A stretch of 64,000 nucleotides of DNA from Pomphorhynchus laevis (Eukaryota > Acanthocephala > Palaeacanthocephala > Echinorhynchida > Pomphorhynchidae): NCBI GenBank assembly GCA_012934845.2, contig WNNJ02001739.1, forward strand, positions 248,001 through 312,000, given 5' to 3'. The translations under genes and the position numbers were made by a program. Under the pieces are notes generated by a model, which ran no database searches, had not been told where the DNA came from, and worked only from the letters and a program-made list of their open reading frames with translations. Below are positions 33,480-45,049 of the stretch, one piece after another; within the stretch, counting starts at the first letter, position 1; every line of letters begins with the position of its first letter.

Positions 33480-35102
33480 TTAGAGAGGGTTGGGAGAAGT
33501 GAAATAGGACGGTACGAAGATGGTAGTGAGGAGTCGAGAGATTGCTTTTTGATGAGAGGACGAACAGTGGCGCATTTCCAGATGGAAGGAAATGTACAGG
33601 CTACGGATGGACGAGTTGAACAATGTGGTTAGGAAGGGTAAGATAAAGGAGCAGATATTTTTAAGTAAGTGAGTGGGAATTGGGTCAGAAGGAGAGGTTT
33701 TATTAGGTAATGACAGCAGAACCGAAGAAACTTCATCAGACGAAACGGGAAGAAGGTGGAATAGTTCTGGGAGGGAAGTATTTAAAGAGAAGAGTGGGTA
33801 CAAGGGGGCTATGGGTAGTAGGGAAAGTAAATTAGATAGCTTAGTTTGTAGATAAGAAGAAAATTCATCAGGATTTATATTACAAGGGGTAGATGATCGT
33901 GAAAGAATTGAGTTTAAGATTTTCCAATGAGATTTAGAGTTGGAAGATGACTCGAGTTGATTTCGCCAAAAGAGAGTACGTTTAGTACGTATAAGAATGA
34001 GATGTGAACGGCGTTGAGAAAAGTAGGAATCACGAAGATTTGGAGGGAGTGAGTTGGGTGAACGTTTAAGAAAGCGTTTATACATACGAAAAGAGTGACG
34101 GAGTCGACGCTTAGAAAGACTACAGTCAGAATCGAACCAGGGAGCATGGCGCAAGCGCTGGGAACGTCGAAGTCGACTAGGCAGAAGGTTATTGAGGATC
34201 GACGTAAGTTCAGAATCAAACAGAATGCAGAGATCATCGGGAGAGAGATAGTTAAGAGGAAGTGAAAAGAGTGAAGAATTGAGTAAGGCTGTGCAGAGAA
34301 TAGGGATATCGAGAAGCTTCCAGGGTCGACTTGGTGTAGATAATGGTAAAGGCGGAGAAGGAGGATGGGGACGAGTAAGAGTAAGAGTGACAAGGAAATG
34401 ATCGGACAAACCAGGATCAGTAATTGACAAGGAGGTATAGTCATTGAAGCAGTTAGGAACAGCAATGATGTCGAGAGCACCGCCGAGAATATGAGTTGGG
34501 CTTGTTGAAAGTAATTTATAGTTAAAATCAGAAAAAAGATTAGTTAAAGTGATAGAGTCAGAGTCAGACGGGCGATCAAGACGAATGTTAAAGTCACCGA
34601 GAACAAAAGAAGGAGTATAAGACAATGAACAGTGAGACATTAGATCTGCAAGGTCGTTAAAGAAGATACGTGATGGGGCAACTGAACCTGGACGGTATAC
34701 AATCACAAGTTCCAGAGGGAAAGGAGTTGATAATCTGCATATGAGTAATTCGAACGAGGTGTAACGGATGTTAACGTTGATTTTACGTAAAGACATTGGG
34801 TGACGAGCAATGGCAACAATACCGCCATGGTTAGACGCAGTAGATGTATGAGATGTAATTTGACGAGCTGATTCAACTAGAGAACAACCAGAGCGACATA
34901 GACGACGAATAGCAAGATCGTTGGAGTCAGTGTGCCAGGATTCGGTAATGCAGAGAATATCGATAGATAATTGATCGAAGATATCGAGAAGCATATCAGC
35001 TTTATGAAGAATGGAGCGAGTATTGAATAGACTAAGACGAAAAGTATGCTTAGGAGCGAGATCGACTAGCGAAGAAGACAAGGGGGAGAGATGGGACGCC
35101 AT
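33480..35102 (-). pseudogene. LINE D ORF2 N-terminal half: endonuclease and linker
   Basis: This 540-residue frame is the longest in the window. It has an apurinic-type endonuclease: LFNTRSILHKADMLLDIF (residues 21-38), CITESWHTDSNDL (catalytic Glu), NHGGIVAIARHP, IVYRPGSVAPS, VLGDFNIRLDRPS (catalytic Asp-x-Asn), and GLSDHFLVTLTL (catalytic Asp-His). A linker follows with LFDSELTSILNNLLP and APWFDSDCSLSKRRLRHSF, then FHLLPVSSDEVSSVLLSLPN, where the RT begins. It ends by a frameshift at about 33610, within the fingers. The ATG at 35102 overlaps the end of ORF1. Every endonuclease catalytic residue I can place is present. Confidence 0.85.
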
Positions 35103-35753
35103 CGAATTTTTGGCCTTGTGTGAAGAACGTGAAAATTTCCGTTGATTTTACGTATAGATAAGGATGACTCGCCGTTTGTTTCACGTCGATGTTTCTCAAT
35201 GCGAGCTAAATTGAGCTGGGCAATATCAGAAGGGGAGCGGTCAGGAAAGATACGGCAAGTAGATGAAGTGGTAAGAAGTTTAAAACGTTGGGAGAGTACC
35301 GAAGAGGCATGTGAACTATGTCGGAAAACGATTTTTAAGAGTGGAGGACTGAGATGATTGGATCTGGTAGATTTGTTTAAACGAATAAAGGATACAGGAG
35401 CGATATTATTGAAGAGGGATGGGTTATCATCAGGAAGAATGGTTGCTAGGATAGACCTGAAAGCAGATACATCATCATCGAGGCGAGATTGTGGAGAAGC
35501 AGATTCGGAAAGCTTTAAGTTTGATATGATTATACAGCGATCGCGCGAAGGAAAACGATTTCGTGGAAGTGGTGGACGGCAGAGCTGGTAGGAGTTGATG
35601 CAGATGAGCAGATAGAAGTGGAACTGACAGGGGTGCTCGATAGAGAATTAATATTGGTTGGAGCAAGTGTGACAGGAGCGGGGTGTTGAATCGGTTGATC
35701 AGAGATGTGACTGGAGATGATTTTAAATAAAGGATGTAAATTATTTGGAAGTG

Positions 35754-36389
35754 TTACGTGGGAGGTAGAGTAAGGAGAATTAAGATAGGTTGGGCATGAG
35801 TGACAGGAATGGAGTGTTGAATCAATTGATCGAAAATGTTATTGGAAATGATTTTGATGGAAAGATGTAAATTATTAAGAAGTGATACGGGTGAGGTCGA
35901 GTAAGAAGTACGTGAAGAGGATAAAGAAGTTTGAGATTTATTTAGATTGGGGGAGGAATAGGAAAGAGGAGGTACGAGATGAAAAGCTTTACTGTTAGCA
36001 TTGTTAGAATGAGAAAGATTAATGGAAGTTTGATACGTAGTTGAACGAGGAGTGTGTGACATAGTAGGTTCAATAATGGGATTATAAGATGCGAAGTCAG
36101 GTGTTGATGCGAGGGGAACATCTAAAACAGCATTGGTCTGAGTGGTCGTGTGTGATACAGGAGTAGAGGAGCAGGATAACTGTAGTAGTCGTACTGATGT
36201 ACAAAAACCGCATGTGAACTGTTTAAGTTTATACACCGAGTGGTCGGATATTTTAACACGAACAAGTGTCCATACATCACAATCTTTGGAATTGCATCCA
36301 ACTTCAAAACTGGTATAACCATCATTGCATTCCGATGTGGGAGATTCTTGATTAGGAACAAGGATCTGAGATCGCACTTTTTTAGGCAT
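35754..36389 (-). pseudogene. LINE D ORF1 protein (Cys-rich finger, Ser/Thr-rich)
   Basis: A 211-residue frame starts at ATG 36389. Its PHD-like finger uses C21, C32, C37, W40, H50, C60 and C63, in the same order as copy B. A Ser/Thr/Asn-rich middle lacks charge, and the C-terminal part breaks out of frame near 35760. RNA-binding-like and FPDRSPSDIAQL-like segments continue in other frames to about 35130. Confidence 0.7.
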
Positions 36390-36424
36390 AATTAATTTGA
36401 ATTAATTTTGAAGCAGTATAAATT

Positions 36425-37755
36425 TTGAAGTATGAGGAATTAACTTACTTACGTCGAAGTAATTTATGCTTCGAATATAAAATGGGCGCTATTAATTACT
36501 CCGATTTCGGTGCGTTTCGTAACAAAGTGACTAAATTAAAACGTGAAAATAAGCTTCGATTTGAGAATAAACTTTTAACTGATTTTAGGTTGGACCGAAA
36601 ATCTCTCTTCCGGTTTGCATCGAGTAAGCTAAAGTTGCAGGATCAAAAACTCTGCATCAAGGAAAATGATCTATTAATAGCTGAGGATAAGTTGATAGCT
36701 AGACACTTCGCATCTAAGTTTTTTGCAGTTCAGAGTGAGTTTAGTCAACAGTCAGACATCAATTAAATGAAATATGTTAAATTTTCTTCTCCTGCTTAGT
36801 TCGATGAATCTATTGTATACCAAGAATTACTACGGCTGAAGAAGTGCTCTTCTGCGAGTCCCGATAATCTTCCTTCTATTATGCTTAGAAATGTGGTAAG
36901 CAACATTGTCGTTCCATTAGTTCGAAATTTTCAATATTAGATCGTTTACAAAGTTCTTCCAGACGATTGGAAAATACCCATCGTCTTCCCGGGTTTTAAA
37001 AAAGGTGGTCGTTCACTGGTATGTAATTACAGGCCTATCAACCTGACGTGTATTTGCTGTAAAGTTCTCGAACGATTAATTTTAGGACGGATGAATGTGC
37101 ACATAAGCGAGAAGTCACTATTACATCCGTCCCAACATTGGTTTCGTTCCAGGAGATCAACATCCACAAATCTATGCCCGACACACTTGGCTTCATTCGT
37201 CAGTCAACGGCTTTGATAGTTTGTTGACCACCAATGATTTGGGAATAATTCTTTTAAACAACTTGAAAACCAAGATGAACACTGACGCGATTTGTTCCAA
37301 GGCTTTGAGAATATTCGGTAATGTTCCAAGGCTTTGAGAATATGGAAACAATAATGTATTGCTCCGATGTCGTCTCCAGTAACTAGAAAAGAAGATCTTC
37401 AGATAGATAGAATGCTCAGTAAAGAAACCAAATGTGTTACAGATTTACGGGATCTCCCCTACCATGACCGCTTATCGCTCTTAAATATGAAGCCCATGTC
37501 TCTTAAACGAAAAGTGAAGGATCTTGTTGTTACATGGCAGGCTGTTAATGATCCTACAAGTAATTCATTTTATGTTCCCTTGGCGGACGGAAGCTCGTAC
37601 GCGAGGACATGAATTCACTATTAATCGGGTTTGCAGGCGATTACAAGGGCTCAACAGCCTGGTGGACAGAATTACCGAGAAATGGAATAATCTTCCTCTG
37701 GAACTAGTGTGGACGAAGTCAAAACTAATGTTTATGAAGAAAGTACTGTGAATAT
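36425..37755 (+). mobile_element. CR1-like LINE relic with internal RT deletion
   Basis: The + strand begins with a linker/pre-RT region (36425-36766, Lys/Arg-rich helix, then RKSLFRFASSKLK). RT fingers follow in other frames (VCNYRPINLTCICCKVLERL, about 37020-37075, then HPSQHWFRSRRSTSTNL). It then jumps to the C-terminal domain (37367-37751) with DLPYHDRLSLLNMKPMSLKR and the terminal RITEKWNNLPLELV motif. The palm with the YADD box is missing. It is a different family from copies A-F. Confidence 0.68.
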
Positions 37756-37884
37756 CAACCCTTTATGTTTTAGTTTCTCTGTCTTTTGTGCTTTTTTGTA
37801 TTTTGTTGTTCTACCGTGTGAGCACTAGCTCCACTAACATTACATTTTTGGAATAAGAGAAAGATAGAAATCATGACAATTATT

Positions 37885-39180
37885 TTATAATTATCAGATA
37901 TCTACCCCATCCGCAAGATGTCCTAGGACTTTTATTGTTTAATATGTTCGTGAACAATCTACTGACTCAACTGCACTGTCCTTGGTTTGCTTTTGCTGAC
38001 GATATCAAAATATGGTGTGAGGCCCAATTTGAATAATAGCCTATCTGCTTACATCATGATATTTATAGGGTTCATACTTGGAGTGTTAACACCGGTCTAG
38101 TATTAAATATTTCGAAGTTATCACACATACGACTCGTTACGTTCTATGTTTCTTCCATGTACAGTGTCGGGTCCTGTAGCATTATTTCGACTAATTAAGT
38201 TCGTGATCTTGACATACTTTTGCAATCGACACTGAAAACTAGAATGGACACTGATAGACGTTGCAGTTCCTCAAGAAGATAATTTATATGATTAATTTAT
38301 GAATTAATCATATAATATAGATACTTAACACATTAATTTTTAATAATAAAGATGATATATCTGATTTCGCCCATCCATGACAAGCGAAATGAGAGATAGA
38401 GAAAATTCTACGGCGTAACAGCAAACGAATGCTGAGTTATAATGATTGATTTACTTCGATGGGTATGATGTCAGTGCAAACCAGACTACTCGTTCTGGAT
38501 CCGATCGCGATGTGGCATATCATTAAGGGGATGGATATCCAAGCGGCTGTCTTGAAATGATTGTCCCACAAAATCATAGGGGTCTATCACTCATGTTACG
38601 CACAAGGCAAATTGGAAGGTCCACAATGGTACGATTGTCATGCTTAAACTTTTCACCATATGATATTGCGGCTGCATAATCACTAAGACAATTCAAGAAT
38701 TTGGTCAACAGTTGGATAATACATGCGGATCAAGACAACATTAGAAAACTTTATCCTTGGATTGCTCGTTACTGATATTTTGATTTTGTTTTCAAATATA
38801 CTGTGTTATACAATAAGCGGGGCAGGTATGTTGCGGGTACATAGCAGATTTTTGTACAAATATCGCTTTGGCAGATTACCGAAAATATTCACATTATTGA
38901 GGAGGGAAATTAATATGTCGAATTCGCTGCCCGATGATGTCATTACTGCTCCCAGCTTGATCATTTTGTTATGATGGACACGTGATAATCGCAATTCTAC
39001 ACATAATCACAATTGTGTAGATGGACACGTGAACAATGCCGTCTTTCAGCACCTCTGCTGAACTATCCTATTTAGCTCAATTGATTGACTATTTGTTTTT
39101 TGTTTTCTTTTTTGGACTATGCTTGAATAGCTACTTGGCTTTAGCATGCACTTTATTATATAAATAAATTAAACCTCAAC
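37885..39180 (+). mobile_element. CR1-like LINE relic, RT palm and C-terminus
   Basis: At 37905-38030 one frame reads DVLGLLLFNMFVNNL followed by WFAFADDIKIW, i.e. RT motifs B and C. A thumb trace (NTGLVLNISKLSHIR) follows at about 38085. A C-terminal end with SNSLPDDVITAPSL lies at 38915-38960. This may be the missing palm of the relic just upstream, or a separate copy; the order would fit two overlapping truncated copies. Many stops. Confidence 0.6.
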
Positions 39181-39249
39181 TTTTCAAATAATTCCCATAT
39201 TATTATATGTCGACTTCCAAGGGAGCATCACATCGAATAAAAATAACAA

Positions 39250-40800
39250 AAAACAACATCAAGATTTCACGAAGTCAAGCTTAAGGCATTCTTTGAATTG
39301 CACAGCAGAAGAGCTGTTGGTTACACCAGGTGATAATCCATTCCATCGCTTACAGACGCAATCCATCACTGTCGTCCAATTTGTTCGATGTTTTAAGCGA
39401 TGCTTCAAACATAGCTCGTGTCCACGTAACATTGAGGATTCACGAAGACAGAGCAGCTGTTTACACGGATGGTTAGGCACGCGCAGCGACATCCACACTA
39501 GTGTAAGATCTGCAATCAACAGATCGCATTCAATAGATCTTATACCCAACGTCTCTAGTCTAACTGGATAAGGAATGGAGCGAGTTGCCGGAACCAAGTG
39601 CGTGTCTCTTCTCAAAATGTTGTCGAATTCATTCAATTCTGATTTCAGTTGAGAGTGTGTCGCGTGAGATGCATAGAGCATATGTGATTTTAAGAGACTC
39701 GAATATACAATGCGTAGAACCTTTGACTCAAGTCGTCCAACGTTTCGATGAAGAAATCCTAAAATTCTACGGAATTTTGCAATAATCGCAGAAGAATGAA
39801 GGCGAGATTTTAAATTGGAGGAGATAACAACACCTAGATCAGTAAAGTGCTTTACTGATTCGATAACTGTTGAACTGAGTTAATAAGAAGGGGGAGGTAA
39901 TCGGGATTGACCAATTCTCATATGTCGACATTTACTAACATTGATTACTAAGCCGTGTGATGAACACCAACTACTAACTTTATCCAAATCTGAGAGCTAG
40001 AACAATCACGAAATAAAGGCACCACAGTTTGATGTCATCGGCGTATAATAGGCACTGACATGTAACATTTTCAGCGATTTCGTTGATGTTGATATTAAAC
40101 AAAGTGGGACTAAGGATACAGCCTTGTGGAATACCTTGAGTGAGATAAAACCATTCAGAAAGAGACTCACCAACTCGCACAGCAAAGGAACGTCTACTCA
40201 AGAATTCACGTATCCAGAGACAAACGTGCTTTGATAATCCGTAATTTCCAAGTTTCCACAGTAAAATTGGATGGACAACCCGATTAAAAGCTTTGGACCA
40301 ATCAATAAAGACGACATTAACCGGCAGCCCCTGTTCAACAAAACCGGCTTAGCTTTCGCGAGCTAATGTTAGATTAGTTGAAGTGGAGTGATGTTTTCTA
40401 AACCCATGCTGTTTATTAGACAAAATATTGAATTCGTCCAAATGAAAAGATATATACCTCAGGATCAGTTTCTCCATCACCTTGCAAGAAATACACGTCA
40501 ATACATATCGAATAAAGTATCCTCAGAAATTATGGTATCTTTAGAAATTCAAGCCGTTCACGATATGAATATGATTCATCCATACACATTCGATAACCTC
40601 TACGAAGGATTGACTCTAGTCTATTGAACTCTCCCTTAGTGTACGGAAAAACTGCTTGCAGTTAGTACTCTAAATGCGGACGAACAAGAGCGCAGTAAAG
40701 CCGTTTTAAAACATATAGATTAATACGATTAAATGCATTTTTGACGCAGTACATAGCTCGCAAAGCCTTGCAATAATGTGATAAAACTACTGAGTTTCAA
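39250..40800 (-). mobile_element. CR1-like LINE relics, two copies in tandem
   Basis: On the - strand 40800-40470 reads as a post-RT segment (RLYCALVRPHLEY and FNRLESILRRGYRM). From 40370 to 39980 it reads as RT palm (VVFIDWSKAFNRVVHPILL, TQGIPQGCILSPTLFNI, LLYADDIKLW). From 39700 to 39259 a post-RT domain occurs again, ending KRWNGLSPGVTNSSSAVQF. A C-terminal piece upstream of the palm means at least two copies in the same orientation. All catalytic boxes of the palm are visible, but frames are broken. Confidence 0.7.
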
Positions 40801-40810
40801 ACTACTTATC

Positions 40811-42590
40811 AACTCGAGTCCTCTTCCAACTCTAAATCTCATTGGAAAATCTTAAACTCAATTCTTTCACGATCATCTACCCTTGTAATATAAATCCTGA
40901 TGAATTTTCTTCTTATCTACAAACTAAGCTATCTAATTTACTTTCCCTACTACCCATAGCCCCCTTGTACCCACTCTTCTCTTGAATTCTTCCCTCTCAG
41001 AGCTATTCCACCTTCTTCCCGTTTCGTCTGATGAAGTTTATTCAGTTCTGCTGTAATTACCTAATAAAACCTCTCCTTCTGACCCAATTCCCACTCACTT
41101 GCTTAAAAATATCTGCTCCTCTATCTTACCCTTCCTAACCACATTGTTCAACTCGTCCATCCGTAGCCGTACATTTCCTTCCATCTGGAAATGCGCCACT
41201 GCTTGTCTTCTCATCAAAAAGCAATCTCTCGACTCCTCACTACAATCTTCGTACCGTTATCTCACTTATTCCAACGCTCTCTAATTCCTTGAGCGTCTTG
41301 TTCTCATGCTAGTTAATGCATATCTATTTTCCTCTAACTTATTTCCGCTTTTCGCTCTAACACCACTACTGAAATTGCCTGTTTTAAAGTTTACATAGTT
41401 TCTCTTGATCTATCGTCTGCTTTTGACATCGTCGATCACTCGATTCTTCTCCATCGCCTTCGTCATGATTATGGCTTCTCTTTACCCACTGTAGTTTGGT
41501 TTTCGTCATATCTATCAAACCGTACATTTTACGTCTATTCTAACTCTTTTCTCTCCCATCTTTCGTCCATCCCGTCCGGTGTTCCACAAGGCTCCGTATT
41601 AGGCCCTATGCTTTTCTCTCTTCTTCTCGGTGATTTGTCTTCGATTTATCATAAATTTAAGTTCCATGTTATGTAATATGCTGATGACATTCTCATCTAT
41701 TCTCACGCACCTGCTTATCGTATTCATGATCTTAGTGTTTATGTTTCCAGCTGTCTTGTCTCAATTTCCAATCATCTTTCTTCCCTTCGACTTTCTCTGA
41801 ATCCTGATAAATCTAAAATTATGTGGATCCTACCTCGACGCTTCGGCTTAGAACCTCTATCCGTATAAATAAATTCTACAATTCTTCCTATCGTTGATAA
41901 TCTCGTTTTCCTAGGCTTCCATTTAGACAACCGACTTTCACTTAAACCTTTCGTTAGATATAAAGTACGCTCATCTACCTTGATACTCCGCAACCTCCGT
42001 CAAGTTCGTAGATTGATCGATTTCCCTTCTTGTATGACTCTCATATCTTCTCTCATTTTTTCTATACTCGATTATCGTCTAAGTATATTTTCAAACTCAC
42101 CTAAATCCACTCTTCTTCCCCTACAACGCATCGTCAACGCAGCTGTTCGAATTATCCTCCGTCTTCGTCGTTTTGATCATGCATCCCAACATCTTGCTTC
42201 TCTCGATTTGCCTACAATTTATTGTCGTGTTCAAATTCGTCTTCTTCTCGTTGCTTTCCGCCTTGTAACTTTTCATACCCCTTCATTTCTCAACCTTCCT
42301 TGTCTTGATAATTCGCGTCGTGTTTACTGTTCCTTGCGTTCCTGTAATTCCCTTCTTTTACATGTCCCAAACTATTCTACCTCATTTTTTCCTGGTGGCT
42401 GCTCATCTATCATGGAATCATCTGCCCATTCATAATCGCCAATCAACTTCCCTGCCATGCTTTAAACGCCAAATTCGATCACATTTAAACAATTTATCTG
42501 CTTGACTTTTTCATTTTTTGATAGTGGATTTGTAAGCGTGCAGCTGGCACGCATTTGCCACGTTAAATAAATTTGTACTATTATTATGCT
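40811..42590 (+). mobile_element. CR1/L2-type LINE, copy F, 5' truncated
   Basis: This copy starts inside the linker (CTCGAGTCCTCTTCCAACTC, matching copy D) and runs through the fingers, palm (41400-41720) and C-terminal domain (41980-42435). It ends with the perfect hairpin 42536-42552 and ATTTGCCACGTTAAATAA. It is very close to copies A and D in sequence. Frame breaks are frequent. The motif B region reads GVPQGSVLGPMLF (about 41580-41618). Confidence 0.85.
42536..42552 (+). repeat. LINE 3' terminal hairpin, copy F
   Basis: GCGTGC-AGCTG-GCACGC, a perfect 6-bp stem, followed by ATTTGCCACGTTAAATAA. Confidence 0.82.
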
Positions 42591-43420
42591 AGTATTGTTT
42601 GCTTGTATAATACTAATGCTTTTTATTAGCAAAATGTACTTATCCCCCATATTCGAGTTTCCAATGTTAGTCAAAATCGTCGAAGGACATCGATGGGTTA
42701 AGCTTACGTCTACCCAACTAAGTTTATATTAATCTGCTTAGAACTTGAACTGTGGATTCTTGAGAAGGTATTTCCTTGCTAATAAAAATATTAAATGATA
42801 TTAAATCATTTAATGATCTTAAATGTTTTTTATAAACTTATTTTATATAGTCAAGATGGAAATTCGTCATTCCCTGATAAATTTCTCTAAACTATTTTTT
42901 TATGCTTTTCGAAACAACTTGTCTATTTTTATTGCAATTTTAATTGCTTATTATATGCAATTTTATTTTGATTGCTGTGATCGCAAAATACATAGACGAC
43001 TGCTAATGATTTCCGGATACCTTTATTCTCATAAATCTTATTTAATGGGTCAATGATGACGAAACTACAGTCATTTTGTTTGTTCGTTCCAATTTTCGTT
43101 TGGTGTACCTCAACTATATATTTTATTGTTTGTTTCGATTCTTTAAAGTTTCATGTTTCATTTGCCTTTATGGGAAATTTTAAATTGTCTCTTCATGAAA
43201 CCGGCCTCTGTTTTATGCGATTCACATATTGTGTGATTTTTCTCTTTACCATTATTTTGATAAAAAGGGTAAAGAGAAATTCCTTTATTTCTTTTCCTTA
43301 TTTTAATTGTATTTATCACCTTTAATGAAATTTGTCTCTTTTTAATGAAATATATCTCATTTCAGTTGGATTTACCTCTTTTAATGAGATTTGATTTATG
43401 ATCTACTACGATCATGATCT
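42591..43420. other. A+T-rich DNA with two doubtful frames
   Basis: Open frames at 42823-43056 and 43053-43325 (77 and 90 residues, hydrophobic, rich in Phe and Ile) overlap by four bases. They show no recognisable domain. Hydrophobicity is what AT-rich DNA tends to encode, so they are not called as genes. Confidence 0.4.
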
Positions 43421-43424
43421 ACTG

Positions 43425-43600
43425 CAATCATTCGGCTGGAATGACCTTCCAACCGAGATAGTCTGCAGCCAGTCACCTAGAAGTTTCAAATTATGACTAA
43501 GACTCTTAATGACTTGATATGTATTTATTTTTATCTCTTTTGATGTTATGATGCACCACCGAGGAGCATCTTATCTATCCTAGGTGTCAATGTCTAATTA
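43425..43600 (+). mobile_element. LINE 3' end fragment
   Basis: A short piece encodes GWNDLPTEIVCSQSPRSFK, the usual terminal motif of CR1-like ORF2. It is followed about 60 bases later by GTTATGATGCACCACC, like the end of the relic at 20454. No other part of the element is visible. Confidence 0.5.
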
Positions 43601-44505
43601 TAAATAAAATCCTATTTTTAATACGAAAAACATACAATTAATCTATTATTTTTTTCTATTTTCACAATACAAAAATATCTAGGGCAAAGAGTTTGCTCAC
43701 AATTATAAAATTATGCAGCTTTCATTACAATTTAAAGTATGTATGATCTAGGGCAAAGTGTTAGGTTATACACATTAATTTCTAATAGTGTTGAGGGTAA
43801 AACTTTTGAATTTAATTTAAACCATTAATATGTAATTTATAAAAACCGTAACATTTACAAATATAATATTTGTAAAATATATACATTATAGTCCGATGAT
43901 AATTCGATGTGCTCTTAAATTATTCAGGTCGTTTAAACATTGAGAAGAATAAAATAAAGAATTATTGTTTACGAATTAATATATATAGAATCATATTATA
44001 TGATAAAGTAAAAGATAAACCTACTTGATTTAATCATGATGGACAAAATCTTTTGACTAGGGTACCATTAGATTATCGTGTAAAGCGGTAATCGACATCT
44101 CTCAAACAGAAAATATATTCAAACACATTGGCGTACAATGATACGTTCGATGTACTCTTGAATTGTTCAGGTCGTTTAAACATAGATAGAATAATAAAAT
44201 AAAATCTCGACTATTGTAAAAGTCATGTTCAAGTGTTATGTTTTCACAATAAATACATATAAAATAATATTTAGTAATTCAATTAAGGTGATTAATTCTA
44301 GAATATTTAACCTGTATTTGATTTTATATTCGAACGCTTATTTCAATCTCATCAAATTTATCATGATAGATCGAGCATTAGTTATTTCTTGTATTTTGTT
44401 ATTTACCGACTTCTTTAGATAGTGTTTTTTGATAAAATTTAAATGAAAGAATTTAAAATCTGTATTAAATTAATTTATAATTTATTTCAAATTCAAAATG
44501 ATTGA
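43600..44505. other. Upstream region of SmD1, with a 60-base direct repeat
   Basis: A segment with TTCAGGTCGTTTAAACAT occurs at about 43900-43960 and 44147-44207, in the same orientation and roughly 245 bases apart. It lies 300-600 bases upstream of SmD1. Apart from this the sequence is AT-rich. A regulatory role is possible but not shown. Confidence 0.45.
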
Positions 44506-44511
44506 ACTTAG

Positions 44512-44920
44512 ATGAAGTTAGTTCGTTTTCTAATGAAGTTAACTCATGAAACTGTAACCATTGAGTTGAAAAACGGAGCTCAGGTGCAAGGAACCGTAAT
44601 TGGAGTAGATATGAGCATGAACACTCATCTCAAGGCAGTTAAGTTAATTATAAAAAATCGAGAGCCGCTATCGTTAGATTTTCTTACTCTCCGTGGCAAC
44701 AATATCAGGTATCTTTTTGTCATTTACCGTCACTTTATACTATAGTTTTTCTAGGTACTTTATTCTTCCAGACAGCTTACCTCTAGATACCTTGCTAATT
44801 GACGATACGCCGAAAGCCAAAGCGAAAAAGAGACAACGGGCTTTGGGATCCGCACGAGGACGAGGTGTCAGAGGAAGAGGACGCGGCGGTCGCGGCAAGT
44901 CAAGAGGAAGAGGAAGATAA
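44512..44920 (+). CDS. SNRPD1: Small nuclear ribonucleoprotein SmD1
   Basis: Two exons (44512-44708 and 44755-44920) joined across a 46-base GT-AG intron give 120 residues, close to the 119 of human SmD1. The protein opens [20 protein letters not shown] and contains the Sm1 motif ([19 protein letters not shown]). Its Sm2 motif RGNNIRYFILPD is created across the splice junction. It ends with a Lys-rich stretch and a Gly-Arg tail, the site of symmetric arginine dimethylation in this family. SmD1 is one of seven Sm proteins that form the ring on U1, U2, U4 and U5 snRNAs. TTAG directly precedes the ATG, which could be a trans-splice or 5' UTR intron acceptor. Without the intron the frame would run to a stop at 44743, which would lose the second Sm motif. 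Confidence 0.97.
44709..44754 (+). other. 46-base intron of SmD1
   Basis: Donor CAG-GTATCT and acceptor TTTTTCTAG-GTAC. The very short length matches other introns here (41, 60 and 46 bases), a useful clue to the organism. Confidence 0.92.
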
Positions 44921-45025
44921 TTTAAGCGATAAGATAAAAACACTTTTGCTGTAAAAATTTGATTTAAAATACTTTCTAATCCATTTGTTTTTTATTTATT
45001 TTTTATGTTCGTTAAAGATTTATGC

Positions 45026-45033
45026 TTTTGCAG
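45026..45033 (+). promoter_or_regulatory. Candidate trans-splice acceptor between SmD1 and the PH-like gene
   Basis: TTTTGCAG lies 106-113 bases after the SmD1 stop codon and 16 bases before the first ATG of the next gene, with a T-rich run upstream. This spacing is what operons resolved by spliced-leader addition show in nematodes. An ordinary 5' UTR intron acceptor is the alternative. Confidence 0.45.
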
Positions 45034-45049
45034 ATATGTTATTTCTACA

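Larger units (their letters stand above)
32130..36395 (-). mobile_element. CR1/L2-type LINE, copy D, best preserved
   Basis: On the - strand the copy has ORF1 (36389-about 35105), ORF2 endonuclease and linker in one 540-residue frame (35102-33480), and an RT with intact motifs (about 33620-32800). The C-terminal domain follows (to 32210), and it ends in the 3' hairpin 32146-32161. Only about three frame breaks in ORF2 and a few in ORF1 were seen, so it is the youngest of the five copies. It is the best reference for the A/D/F subfamily. The right end abuts another LINE on the opposite strand at about 36420. Confidence 0.88.

Noticed and set aside
42823-43325. Two overlapping frames coding hydrophobic proteins
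   Set aside because: Composition is what AT-rich DNA yields by chance; no motif, no splice context, no start context.
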